A stretch of 48,089 nucleotides of DNA. It comes from Trichomonas tenax. Taxonomy: Eukaryota; Parabasalia; Trichomonadida; Trichomonadidae. This document shows, piece by piece, positions 28,625 through 38,290 of this stretch. The first letter of the stretch is position 1. The number at the start of each line of letters is the position of its first letter. The translations under genes were made by a program, and so were the position numbers. The stretch spans positions 1 to 48,089 of the forward strand of contig JALKBU010000327.1 in NCBI GenBank assembly GCA_023091735.1, given 5' to 3'. The notes below the pieces were generated by a model. That model was not told the DNA's origin, did no database searches, and saw only the letters and a list, made by a program, of their open reading frames with translations.

Positions 28625-29037
28625 ATGGTTTACTCAAGCAGAAGCCACGCCAAACCTGGGCATTATGTTGCTCACGTTGTTGCGCAGTTTGATTCTTAAA
28701 TTGCTTTAAATACACTTTCATCAATCGCAACAATTCATCCACCATGGTTATTTCACGCAAAGGCACTGAGATATCTATCGAAGGGTCTTAAAATTGAAAT
28801 ATTCAGAAAAAAAAAAAAGATTTTCCAATTTGGTACTATCATCTTCCTCCTCCAGAAACAGGAACATTACCAATTCCTTTCGCCAAGGTCAATTACCCAG
28901 GAATGCAAGAAATCAGAGCAACACCTGCACAAGGTTCTGGTGTTGCAAGATCAATAAGTTATTCGCAGATAATAATCTCCCAGAAGCTCAGTTTTCCTTT
29001 TGGATCGAAGACTATCAAATGTTTTGAGTTAAAATGA
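28625..29037 (+). pseudogene. Unidentified coding relic with a stop and a frameshift
   Basis: Coding-like sequence begins at ATG 28625 (VYSSRSHAKPGHYVAHVVAQ). It is broken by TAA at 28697-28699 and resumes in the same frame (IHPPWLFHAKALRYLSKGLK). The frame shifts at a 12-A run (28807-28818) and continues with IWYYHLPPPETGTLPIPF and FAKVNYPGMQEIRATPAQ to TGA at 29035-29037. The family is not recognised; a structural or accessory protein of a transposon is possible. The A-run shift could be a sequencing error, but the TAA is not in a homopolymer. Confidence 0.5.
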
Positions 29038-29085
29038 AATATCAGACAATTCAATACTAAATATAATTTTACTAAAAAGATTGAA

Positions 29086-30150
29086 TCATATTGATGAATA
29101 TGATTTCAATGAAAAACAAAATCGAATACTGTTCAGTGAATATATTCCATTCGAAATGAGGAATGAATATCGAACTTGAAACATAAAACAATTGTTAACA
29201 CAGTTTGTGCACTGTAATTTAAGAGGGACTGAATTAACAAATAGATTCATTTCGATTTTAGTTGCTAAAATATTCCAAAAAATGAATGATTTATAAGTAT
29301 CTTTCTTATTAATATCATCATTTTTATCAAAATAGCAATCAATGACTGTAATATTTCCATTGTATAAAGAAAACGTATATGTGACACTATTTTCAATAAA
29401 ATTGCAAAATTCAACAATGACAGAATTAGATCCTAAACTCAATAGACATCTTCCTTTGCTTCCGATATAATTACATTTTTGTGTTCTTGCTTCATTCTTA
29501 CAATTACTAAAAACAAACATGTCACTAGTTGCAGTTTCATTTTCAAATGAAGAATATTCAGAAATTGTTGAATATGAATAACAAAAAACTAATTCAGAAC
29601 TAAGTCATTTACATTTTGATATGTTTGATTGTGAAAAATGTGATTTTCCATGTTTTAAATAACAAGCATAATATCCATAATCTTCAATATCACTACATAA
29701 TAAAAAACTGGACATGTTAATATAATTTTTGTAGTTTTCTGAATCTGTAACTTCTGTTCTACAAAAGTGACTAAAATTAATAGAATTTCCACAACTATAT
29801 TTCATTCCAAAAACTCTGTTGATGCAGACTTCGCCTTTATTTCCAAAGTAAATAGCACCTCCATCTTCACTCGATTTTATGTTATTAAAATGACAACACT
29901 CTGTCAACAATCTGCTTTCGTGGCTCTGAGAATTGAAATTAATCTCGCGATTTTCGATATTTTCAAATTTCGACTGTGAAATGAAATGTTGGCCTGAAGC
30001 ATATTCAACTGGTCCAGAAATAGCGAAAGGCGAATTATCAAAGAAATCTTCCCAAGAAGTTTTAAGATTAAAAAGAAATATTGGAATGAAATCGTTGAAT
30101 TTTTTCCCGTTGACCTTTTTGAGTTTTGCGATTTTTAACGAGTAAACTCC
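29086..30150 (-). pseudogene. Broken Pmp-like beta-helix surface protein
   Basis: A minus-strand frame is open from 30150 (just after TAG 30151-30153) to 29086 except for one in-frame TGA at 29605-29607. It has no ATG before the conserved part. The protein has Cys-rich short repeats with a GGAIYFGN motif (HFNNIKSSEDGGAIYFGN), FENIENREINF, and VEFCNFIENSVTYTF. These are the GGA(I/L/V) and FxN signatures of the large trichomonad family resembling chlamydial polymorphic membrane proteins. No signal peptide or C-terminal membrane anchor is present, so it is truncated at both ends as well as interrupted. Confidence 0.65.
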
Positions 30151-30500
30151 CTATCAAGCCAAATTGAGAAGACATTTATGTGCTTTTCAGGGGTGCTGAG
30201 TATGTTTATAGCATTTGCTTGTCTATTTAACTTGAGGATCTCAATACCTCCTTGAGGTTTCATCATTTTGAAAAAATCGAATGAAGAAATAATAGATCGT
30301 TGTATTCGAAACAAATTTTCAAACTTATTGTTCCTGAATATATATTGGACTGCATAAAAATTTGTATACACTTTGGATATTTAAAATGGATCTCATGCTT
30401 ACAGATAGTACTTTTGACACTTTTTGTGATGTATTTTATAAATTTACAAGACCCTAAATTTTGTTTTCTAAAACAGGGATTCACCCAAAATTTTGCTTGA
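30151..30500. other. Spacer without a supported gene
   Basis: AT-rich sequence with only small incidental frames. TTCACCCAAAATTTTG just before the ATG at 30501 may serve as the initiator of the coiled-coil gene. Confidence 0.45.
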
Positions 30501-31778
30501 ATGGAGGATACTTATGGTGAGAATTTAATTGTTCAGCCAAAGCATTCTCCGCGATTAAAGTTGCCCGGTCGAAGGACGGCTTCGTCGCTGTTTAATGGCG
30601 ATAATCATCACCGCGAGATAGAGAGAATGAAGAAAGATATTGTTGATAAAGAAAACCAGATCCAAATGTTCGAATGCCAGGTGAAAACATTCAGGGAATG
30701 CTGCCAGGGACTGAGAAAGCTGATCATCGATCTCGAAAACGCGTCAGGAACAACGTTTTTAAATAACGATCAAAGGAAAAACATCGACAAAATGCCTCAC
30801 AACGAGTCGGTTCTTGTTCTACGCAAAGCATTGGCCTTTTTGATGAAGGAATATCATTCATTGCCGGCGACATATGAAAAAGCATTCGAAACAAAAGCGT
30901 ATAATTTAAGTGAATCCATCGACAAAATGAATGAACAAACGAAGAAAGTCATTCAGCAGCGAAGGCAGGTTCAGAAAGAAAATAACGTACTCAATCGAAT
31001 TATTGAAATTAATACAAAAGAGAAAAAATCATTGCAAATTTATGCCGAAAACATTCAGAAGGCGATAAATGATCAAATGGCGCAGTCAACGCAAACAATT
31101 TTCCAGACAAAAGACTCAATACAAAAATTAAAACATGAAATAAGTGAAACTACAACCTCTGTTAACAACAGAGCATTGATAAATACAGAGATATCTCGAT
31201 CTGTAAACTCTCCTACAGCAAGACGCCATAAAGATATGTTAGATTCATATAAAAATCTTCAAGATGAATATTCAAGGCTTCTTGTTTACTATGAGAAAGA
31301 AAAAGTCGAACATGAGCGTACAAGGAAGGAACTCGAACATACACATAGTGAAATAGAACGTGCGAAGATGACAATTGAAAAATTTAATCAAAATGTAAAT
31401 ACAAAAACCATCAAATATGCAACGCATGTCAATAAGGATCTCAGAAATTATATCACTGAACAGAGGCACGAGCAGAAAATGATGTTGCAAGCAACAATTA
31501 AACACAATAAAGATCTCGAAAGACAAATAAATGAGCAAATGGAAGAAACAGGAATGCTGATTCCTTATCTTCAATCAATAGAAAAGAAGCATCAGGCTGA
31601 AATGCTTAAATTGCCATCGTTAACAGATATTCAAAGAAGAAATGATAATGAACCAAAACGCGCTTTAACTAAACTCAATAAGCGAGAAATGGATGATGTT
31701 GAAATGAGAGCGATTAAAAGAACCTTGACTAGAATGAAAGCAAAGCGTGCAAGAGCAAAAACAGCTTTCGGAAAATAG
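30501..31778 (+). CDS. Long coiled-coil protein of unknown function
   Basis: This 425-residue protein has a short basic N-terminus (QPKHSPRLKLPGRRTASSLF), then nearly continuous coiled coil from about 40 to 385 (REIERMKKDIVDKENQIQMF; ERTRKELEHTHSEIERAKMT), broken by a folded-looking stretch at about 95-130 (HNESVLVLRKALAFLMKEYH). The C-terminus is very basic (RTLTRMKAKRARAKTAFGK). It may be cytoskeletal or basal-body-associated, as many such trichomonad proteins are, but the sequence alone does not show this. Confidence 0.75.
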   Translation: MEDTYGENLIVQPKHSPRLKLPGRRTASSLFNGDNHHREIERMKKDIVDKENQIQMFECQVKTFRECCQGLRKLIIDLENASGTTFLNNDQRKNIDKMPHNESVLVLRKALAFLMKEYHSLPATYEKAFETKAYNLSESIDKMNEQTKKVIQQRRQVQKENNVLNRIIEINTKEKKSLQIYAENIQKAINDQMAQSTQTIFQTKDSIQKLKHEISETTTSVNNRALINTEISRSVNSPTARRHKDMLDSYKNLQDEYSRLLVYYEKEKVEHERTRKELEHTHSEIERAKMTIEKFNQNVNTKTIKYATHVNKDLRNYITEQRHEQKMMLQATIKHNKDLERQINEQMEETGMLIPYLQSIEKKHQAEMLKLPSLTDIQRRNDNEPKRALTKLNKREMDDVEMRAIKRTLTRMKAKRARAKTAFGK

Positions 31779-32273
31779 ATATATTAAATTTGTTATTTTA
31801 TTTTCGAGAAAATTAGTATTTTTATTTATTGATCATACAAAAAACTTACAGATGAAAAGTTTCACAGAGAAAATTGGCTGTTATTTGATTTTTATGAGAA
31901 TATATTTTAAAAATTAAAAGTCAAGATTTATGGTTTTGGAAATTTAACAAGAATTTGAATGTGATTCTATCTTTTTATTATGTGTTTGATTCCATAAACA
32001 GGAATCAATTTTGAATTTATGGTTAATAAAGTGCCGTTTTTTTCGAAAATAGAGGATAAATATAGTTGCGATATATAGATGCATAGAATGAAATGCTATA
32101 GCTATAGTATATATGGCTATGATTATGAAATGTGTTGTCGTTGAAATTAATGTCAACCAGATGAGTTTTTTTGATTCGAATAACTTTACAATGAATAAGG
32201 TTTATTTTAGAATCTTTGAATAAATATTGCTGTAAAGGATGCTCTTGGAGAAGAATCGAATTACAGACATTGT
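31779..32273. other. Gene-free spacer with one small perfect hairpin
   Basis: TTGATTCC at 31986-31993 pairs with GGAATCAA at 32001-32008 across a 7-nt loop. The rest is AT-rich with no motif copy or gene seen. Confidence 0.45.
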
Positions 32274-33215
32274 ATGTCAAAATTATTGATGGGAGAAACT
32301 CTATTTTTCGTGTGTTCCGAATGTCATTGTTTGGCAGCAATGGACACGAATCTAGCAGACGATTATAACTCTGGAAAACTTGCATCGATTATGGACGTCT
32401 CAGACGAGAATTCTTCAAATCTATTAAAAGAATTAGAAGAAATCAGTAAACAAAACGCAAATAATATTCATCTTCAACATCCACTCTGCTACAATTGCAC
32501 CGAAAGATATCTCGAATATTACAAAATTATGAATGAAATTTTGACAAAATTCGAAATTCAAGGCAAACAGATAGATAATATTCACTTCAATGCGATGGAG
32601 CAAGAGCCAGTACATCACATGCGCGAAAGAAGTTCAACAGTTAAAGGATTTAAATACGATTCAGACGCATTATTGTCTTCTCCAATAAAACAAGTAGAGC
32701 AACGCAAACCCGGACCGATTAAATCATTCCCCATTCATACAATTTTCATTATTCAGTTTGATAATATGTATGGAACAATAAATTCATGTAGAATTGGTTC
32801 TCTAAAGTCAATTCCTGTTCCACAGACTGAAGTTCAATCAGGATTATATCTTCTTTGTAGATATCTTAAGTATTTACTCAATCAACAAAATATTGAATCA
32901 AATGATTTCCTTGTTAGTTCAAAAATCATCTTTGTAATGCACGGAAAACCTTATGAATTGTTGTATCAGGACAAGAAAACGAATATTTCAATGTTTAACA
33001 CTGCATTAAAGCGAATGATGTATTATTTCGAGCAATTGTTCTTAGTGTTATCAACCCGTGCTATATCTCCACCACACAGAATTGATTCAGCTAAAGAAAC
33101 AATTAATTTAGTCAGTTATTTGCTGAATCTCAATGATCAATTCAATTTTGTTATATCGATGAAACGGCTGCTTGTTAACTTGAAGGCTGTTCAAATGCTT
33201 GAAACATTCATCTAA
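32274..33215 (+). CDS. ATG6: Beclin-1/ATG6 homologue with a nearly absent coiled coil
   Basis: Beclin-1/Atg6 is a core subunit of the class III PI3-kinase (VPS34) complexes in autophagy and endosomal traffic. The N-terminus has the Beclin CxxC pair: FFVCSECHCLAAMDTNL (Cys14, Cys17) and HPLCYNCTERYLEYY (Cys72, Cys75). The C-terminal evolutionarily conserved domain spans about 153-313: FPIHTIFIIQFDNMYGTINS, CRIGSLKSIPVP, MMYYFEQLFLVLS and FNFVISMKRLLVNLKAVQ. In Beclin about 130 residues of coiled coil separate these parts; here only about 30 helical residues (77-105) and a loose linker do. The protein is 313 residues against about 450 in human. Met6 (32289) is an alternative start. The stop overlaps TAAA. 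Confidence 0.85.
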   Translation: MSKLLMGETLFFVCSECHCLAAMDTNLADDYNSGKLASIMDVSDENSSNLLKELEEISKQNANNIHLQHPLCYNCTERYLEYYKIMNEILTKFEIQGKQIDNIHFNAMEQEPVHHMRERSSTVKGFKYDSDALLSSPIKQVEQRKPGPIKSFPIHTIFIIQFDNMYGTINSCRIGSLKSIPVPQTEVQSGLYLLCRYLKYLLNQQNIESNDFLVSSKIIFVMHGKPYELLYQDKKTNISMFNTALKRMMYYFEQLFLVLSTRAISPPHRIDSAKETINLVSYLLNLNDQFNFVISMKRLLVNLKAVQMLETFI

Positions 33216-33493
33216 AATTTATGTATGTGTGCGTATCATCTTAAGATTATTGAATATATTCTTTAACACACAAGAGGTGATTGTCTGCATTTGAAAATTT
33301 GGTTTTTTGATATATTATTTTTTATCTTTTTAATGTTAAATGTATATGTGTACTTTGTCTATTATATTTTTGAAATCTTCTTTCATTTAACTATATTGAT
33401 ACCATTACAGAGCAATAATTTTGTATATATAAATTTTGAAATTTGATTTTATTGTCATTTAGTATTATTTAGTAAATTACATTGTAATGTAAG

Positions 33494-34417
33494 ATGATTG
33501 ATTTCGAGTTTTCATGTTTTGGCTTTTCATTTTATTCAATGGGAGTTTTATTTTCGATACTTTGCAAACCAAAATACAAAAGATACCAATTGCAGGATAA
33601 AAACTTGACAGAAGCATATTCGATTGTACTCCTTTGCAGCCATTTTATTACTGATATCAAAGCATTTAATTCAACATTATTAAATTTATTATTCAATATT
33701 GGCTTGATCACTATTTCACAACAAAGCAATCCTAATTTAATCAATTTCAGTGTGTCAAATCAATCTTTAATATGCATGAAAAAAATAATAGCATTTGAAG
33801 TACAATCAACACAAAAACCAAATGTCGATACGCTAGCTGATTATCTAAATGCTAACTTTGCCAAAAAAGACAACGAAATAATTCATTTTCATTCAGCAAT
33901 CTCAATTAATTCTCCATTTCATGCTGAGAAGAATGCAGACTCACAATCTTATGGTTATATTATTAAAGAAACATATATTTTTACACATGGAAAATATCGA
34001 AACATTATCATGTCTTTAAATCCATATTTCAACCTTCAAAACTACAAAATAGACATCAGTATATCAGACACTAAAAATTTAGGAGATGTAAAATATTTCA
34101 TACTTCGAGTTACTGGACGAAATCTTCAAATTAAATTAGCAATGAAGATAATATCAATATTCAATAGCATTTGTGCAGAAAAACAATCTGTGTCAGAAAC
34201 AATAGCACTTATTCAGCAAAGAAAAGTAATTAAAGCACAATTCTTTTTAGATCTTGAGCGTTTCTTTTATTATGAATCAAATTACAACACATATTCGAAA
34301 ATATGGAAACATGGATATCTTAGCAAAGACAAAGACATCACATTTCATGAATATCACCCAATAATTACGAAATGGGCCGAAAATCATCCAATACCATTCT
34401 GCTTGAATCAGAAATAG
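33494..34417 (+). CDS. Unrecognised protein of 307 residues
   Basis: The ATG-initiated frame has coding-like composition but matches no family I know. The N-terminus is hydrophobic and Cys/Phe-rich (FEFSCFGFSFYSMGVLFSIL) and could be a signal anchor or a buried helix. The middle is beta-rich (YIIKETYIFTHGKYRNIIM, YKIDISISDTKNLGDVKYF), followed by a helical stretch (LQIKLAMKIISIFNSICAEK). It lies 278 bp after ATG6 on the same strand, but nothing shows a functional link. Confidence 0.6.
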   Translation: MIDFEFSCFGFSFYSMGVLFSILCKPKYKRYQLQDKNLTEAYSIVLLCSHFITDIKAFNSTLLNLLFNIGLITISQQSNPNLINFSVSNQSLICMKKIIAFEVQSTQKPNVDTLADYLNANFAKKDNEIIHFHSAISINSPFHAEKNADSQSYGYIIKETYIFTHGKYRNIIMSLNPYFNLQNYKIDISISDTKNLGDVKYFILRVTGRNLQIKLAMKIISIFNSICAEKQSVSETIALIQQRKVIKAQFFLDLERFFYYESNYNTYSKIWKHGYLSKDKDITFHEYHPIITKWAENHPIPFCLNQK

Positions 34418-34886
34418 AAAATGAATTATATACAACAATCATTGACAGCAAAATCAAATTGGAGATTCACTGTTTGATCAAATGATTACAAAGACTCAAC
34501 CAATACATTCACTTCTAGGTGAAACAAAAATTCTACATTTATTTAGTTATTAACTCAAGAAAAAATCTCTTCAACTTTTTTAGCATTTTTGATGAGTGTA
34601 ACTCTGTGAATTAAGTTTAAAAGAATTGGATAAAATATTGGCAAAACTATTAAAGCCAAAATTTGTTATTATATCTAAAAATTTAATGTTTATAAATTTT
34701 TGACTGCATAATCGATAGCAGCCTGTCCATGGATAGCTATATTGCGCATGCAATGAGTAATAAAAGCTCATGTTTAAACTCAAATAGTTTTGACATTCTA
34801 TAATGTAAACTATCAGAACATTATTAATTGTAAATTGTTAGAATCATTATTTGACAATCCTTGTTTGTAAAGCGTCAAAAAAAAAG
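34418..34886. other. Gene-free AT-rich spacer
   Basis: Nothing recognisable was seen. TCATTATTTGACAA at about 34844, some 40 nt before the next ATG, may be an initiator. The frame of the next gene extends into this region only without an ATG. Confidence 0.4.
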
Positions 34887-36251
34887 ATGGAGCAAAGACC
34901 GACTGTTGAACAACTCATTGAGAAAGAAGGTTCACAGCCAGAACTTCGCTCGCTTCTGAACTGCTCCAACTTTTACAGTTGTTTGGGTAAAGCACATCCA
35001 ATGATTATCGATTACATTGTAAAAAATTTTGATCAAATTATATCTTTTATTTTCGAAGAAGCAAATAAAGATACTAGGGAGGTTTCTGCGGCACTAGCTA
35101 TACTAGGCTCGTCCAATTCGGACGTCAAAAACGCGTTGATAAAAAATACAAAATTTGTTAATTACATTATCGAGTATCCAAAGACAATTAAAATATACCA
35201 TCCTCCTTCTGTTACCAGGTACTTCCAATACTTGCCAACATTTATATCAGATAACAATTCAGAAATATCTCATTATTTTCTAAATCGAGATTTCTTCGAA
35301 TCAATCATTCATGTTTGCGATATATACGAAGCTTTTATGTTCATGAAGAATGTTTTAAATTCTCGCGGAATATCAATAGATATCTTCTTCTCTCAGATAA
35401 ATATTGCCTCAATTATATCGTCAAATATCACAAATAACAGTGTTGTATCTGTTCACTGCATAATTTTATACAAAAGTCTCATGGAAAGATATATGAGACA
35501 ATGTTCAACGTCAATTATTCACAATAACATGATTCCACGAATGATTGACCAATCATTGAAGGATAATTATTATCATTTGGCTGAATTTGTTAGTTACTTA
35601 TATGAAGAATCTTATAGATATCCAAATGAATCGACTTGGAGAACAATACAATTCCTTGTAGATGATAGAATACCAGAAATATGCGATTTTATTCTCAATA
35701 GGCCCAAATTTGAACCCATAAGCAAAGCACTTTGTGAAATTATTATTACATATCTTGAAGAACAACGACAATTTTTCCCAAAGGCCGCACTTATGACAGA
35801 AAAACTTATAAATGATGTATTCACGCATCCAACAAATTCATTTTTGCATAATATTGTTCTTAGATTATTTGAAATTCTTACTATCTTTCCTGCGCCTTTT
35901 ACAGAACTTATTTCACGTACAGATATATGCAGAAAGATAGTTGAATACAATAGACGACAAGAGAAAGCTAAAAACACGTGTATTTGGGGCATTTTATGGC
36001 AAATATCATTGTTGATTAAGACGCCAATCAACGTCTCTAAAAAGGACTGGGATTCCATTTTATTGCGTAACAAGGCCATGAATACTTTGATTTCTATGCC
36101 ACTTCCAAATGTCGTCCTTAGTAGGAATGGAAGAATGCAACAAAATCAGGTCAATTCGAATTCTCCAACACATAAGTTTTCCATTATTAATATTTTTGCT
36201 GTTTTTATTATATTAATCGCTGGTGTATTAGTTTATGCTAACAATAAATAA
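34887..36251 (+). CDS. SAPS-like helical-repeat protein with C-terminal membrane anchor
   Basis: The 454-residue protein starts at the first ATG (MEQRPTVEQLIEKEGSQPEL). The opening (VEQLIEKEGSQPELRSLLNC, then AHPMIIDYIVKNFDQIISF) resembles the SAPS domain of Sit4/PP6 phosphatase regulatory subunits, with short helices continuing to about residue 400. The last 25 residues hold one hydrophobic helix (IFAVFIILIAGVLVY) followed by ANNK, so the protein is predicted to be tail-anchored. Canonical SAPS proteins are soluble, making the anchor unusual. The family assignment is moderate; a generic armadillo/HEAT-type protein is the alternative. The stop overlaps TAAA. Confidence 0.65.
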   Translation: MEQRPTVEQLIEKEGSQPELRSLLNCSNFYSCLGKAHPMIIDYIVKNFDQIISFIFEEANKDTREVSAALAILGSSNSDVKNALIKNTKFVNYIIEYPKTIKIYHPPSVTRYFQYLPTFISDNNSEISHYFLNRDFFESIIHVCDIYEAFMFMKNVLNSRGISIDIFFSQINIASIISSNITNNSVVSVHCIILYKSLMERYMRQCSTSIIHNNMIPRMIDQSLKDNYYHLAEFVSYLYEESYRYPNESTWRTIQFLVDDRIPEICDFILNRPKFEPISKALCEIIITYLEEQRQFFPKAALMTEKLINDVFTHPTNSFLHNIVLRLFEILTIFPAPFTELISRTDICRKIVEYNRRQEKAKNTCIWGILWQISLLIKTPINVSKKDWDSILLRNKAMNTLISMPLPNVVLSRNGRMQQNQVNSNSPTHKFSIINIFAVFIILIAGVLVYANNK

Positions 36252-36349
36252 AGTTTGTTATTATTGTTTATATAGATATAATAAAGTTGTTTTTATCATA
36301 CTATAGATAGCAATAAAGTTTGTTGTTGTAGAATATAATAAATGTTATT

Positions 36350-38065
36350 TTACTCAAACATATGGTTCCCCATATGTTCTTTGGCATAATAATCGAAGAA
36401 ATCTTTCGAACTAGGGATGTTCTGTGACAGCAATGGTGTTTCTTTAGTTATGAATTCTTCAAATCTTTGCCCAACAAGTAGGAAACGCACATTTACATAG
36501 GGATCTTCTTTGCAAAGGTAGCATGTATCATGTTCTTCAAATGTCCCTCCCTTTGTAGCAACTTCAGCAATTGATACAACTTTGAATCTCTTCATTTCAC
36601 TCCTTAAATATAAGTTTCGTACATCAGAGCTGTAATATGCTGCTTGTGATAATTTCCAAGCAAAATAAATTCCCATACCATAAGTTGCATCATTTTCCAT
36701 CCTTATTGTGCCAGAGTAGTTCCTTAAACCATTTCTCATGATTGAGAACCAATTCTTAGGCTTAGAACCATGAAATAGCAGGATTGATCCGTATTGATTC
36801 TTTAAATGTTGGAATTGAATTTCTTTATCCGGCTTTGAAGCCAAAACAAGGAATTGATGTGTGCATTTATTTGACCAAAGTTTCGATCTTAACTCCTTTG
36901 GCAATGAAATGAGTTGATTTTCATTTGAAAAAATAATCCACTTGAGCAGCCTATAAAGCTTATCATTATTTGGATCTAAGTTTCCTGTTAATTGAAGTAA
37001 ATGTCTGTACAACTCTCCTTCATCCTTGAAATGAGTAAGATCTGATGCTGATTCTAATTTTCCAAATATTTCGTTGCGCTCTTTTGGCGTAAAGTTAATA
37101 TCTGGTGGAATTGATGAATTGTTAATATCCATTTGATTAGCATTTGCAAATGCAGAAAATAAAAGATCTGCTACGGATGGATCCCTTTGAATTTCAGAAA
37201 GAAGAGTTGCTCCGATTCCAACTTGAAGAGATTGAATTAAGCATTCCTGGCAACACGTTTGTGGCTTTATTGATTCGATTTCAAGTTTCTTCAAGCAAAT
37301 GTAGCAGTGATTGCTCAAATCAAGATAAAATTCTATGACTTCCAATAATAAATAAATCAGAGGACAACTTGAAAATGGAATTTGTTCGAGAGCTGGGAAA
37401 TTACAGCGCTCCAAGAATTTTTTATTACCAATTAACATTGCATCACGAACCTGTTCGTAATCATCGTTTAAATTGGATAAAAGATTTCTGCTAATATTTG
37501 CATCGAAACCTTGGGATTCGAGTTGAGTAACTTTGGAATCAGTAACTGTTCCAGAAGAAGAAGATATAAGATATGCAGCTGAAGAGTACTTTTCCCTTGG
37601 TTTGAAATTAGATGTGAAAAATTTTTGAACAAGTTCATAAAGACGGGGATATCCAATAAACATCGTGTCGTATTTCGAATTATAAATCCTAATTAAGTTA
37701 GGTTCTTTTTTCCAATCTAAATCGCTGAGTTCTATCGAAATTGTTGTTGTGGAATTGTTTAAAAAGCGAAAGGAATATCGCTGTGCTAAAGGAAGAACTG
37801 ACAAAGGGATTATAATGGAAAATTTACCATCTTTGCTCCAATTTCCTAGAAATGACCTACAGTAACTTTCAAACATCCTGAAATTCATTTCAAGAGCGGA
37901 TTCTTTTAAGCTCATTGGCGATGACGTGAAATTTAGTTGAACATATGAATCAGAAGATTCCTCTTCGTAAATTTCTTCTTCTACAAACTCTATATCTTCT
38001 TCTTCAATTATGATTTCCTCTTCTTCTTCGTGCCCAGAACCAACCTTTTCATCATTTTGCGACAT
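36350..38065 (-). CDS. PARP-family ADP-ribosyltransferase (PARP6/8-like) with UBA-like segment
   Basis: This 571-residue protein opens with a Glu-rich acidic tail (1-40). Residues 60-150 form an N-terminal domain (FESYCRSFLGNWSKDGKF, MFIGYPRLYELVQKFF). Residues about 176-215 look like a UBA domain (VTQLESQGFDANISRNLLSN). A possible Zn site uses Cys254, Cys257, Cys272 and Cys275. The C-terminal catalytic PARP fold has His432 in LLFHGSKPKNWFSIMRNGL and Tyr467 in YGMGIYFAWKLSQAAYYS. The third triad residue is not a clear Glu (region YVNVRFLLVG), pointing to mono-ADP-ribosylation as in PARP6/8/16. The stop overlaps TAAA. One motif copy lies 28 bp upstream. Confidence 0.87.
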   Translation of the reverse strand: MSQNDEKVGSGHEEEEEIIIEEEDIEFVEEEIYEEESSDSYVQLNFTSSPMSLKESALEMNFRMFESYCRSFLGNWSKDGKFSIIIPLSVLPLAQRYSFRFLNNSTTTISIELSDLDWKKEPNLIRIYNSKYDTMFIGYPRLYELVQKFFTSNFKPREKYSSAAYLISSSSGTVTDSKVTQLESQGFDANISRNLLSNLNDDYEQVRDAMLIGNKKFLERCNFPALEQIPFSSCPLIYLLLEVIEFYLDLSNHCYICLKKLEIESIKPQTCCQECLIQSLQVGIGATLLSEIQRDPSVADLLFSAFANANQMDINNSSIPPDINFTPKERNEIFGKLESASDLTHFKDEGELYRHLLQLTGNLDPNNDKLYRLLKWIIFSNENQLISLPKELRSKLWSNKCTHQFLVLASKPDKEIQFQHLKNQYGSILLFHGSKPKNWFSIMRNGLRNYSGTIRMENDATYGMGIYFAWKLSQAAYYSSDVRNLYLRSEMKRFKVVSIAEVATKGGTFEEHDTCYLCKEDPYVNVRFLLVGQRFEEFITKETPLLSQNIPSSKDFFDYYAKEHMGNHMFE

Positions 38066-38092
38066 TTAAAAAAACAAATATGACAATATTAT

Positions 38093-38103
38093 TGACATGT
38101 AAT
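38093..38103. promoter_or_regulatory. TGACATGTAAT motif upstream of the PARP gene
   Basis: One mismatch from TGACATGTAAA, 28 bp upstream of the ATG at 38065. TCATATTTG lies between the motif and the ATG and could be the initiator. Confidence 0.4.
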
Positions 38104-38199
38104 ATCGAAAATATGACTTTACATAACAATCTAAAATATTTAAATAACAAAAATATTCATCGTGGAAATAGCAAATAACTTGTTTTATTACGAAAAAGG

Positions 38200-38290
38200 T
38201 GTTTGCACTCCTTCCGCCCAGCCAATTTATCCCCTGCTCAGAGGGTAGATACTAGGCATCATATATAGTGGCCCTACCGAAATAGATATC
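38200..38290 (-). ncRNA. Weak candidate structured RNA in a GC-enriched island
   Basis: On the minus strand GGTAG and CTACC arms enclose a nested GGC/GCC pair. A CCCT/AGGG hairpin follows, then GGCTGGGCGGAAGGAGTGC and GTG-CAAA-CAC, ending at CACCTTTTT like a Pol III stop. The GC content is clearly above the surrounding spacer. I match it to no known RNA family, so it may equally be a relic of a mobile element. Confidence 0.15.
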
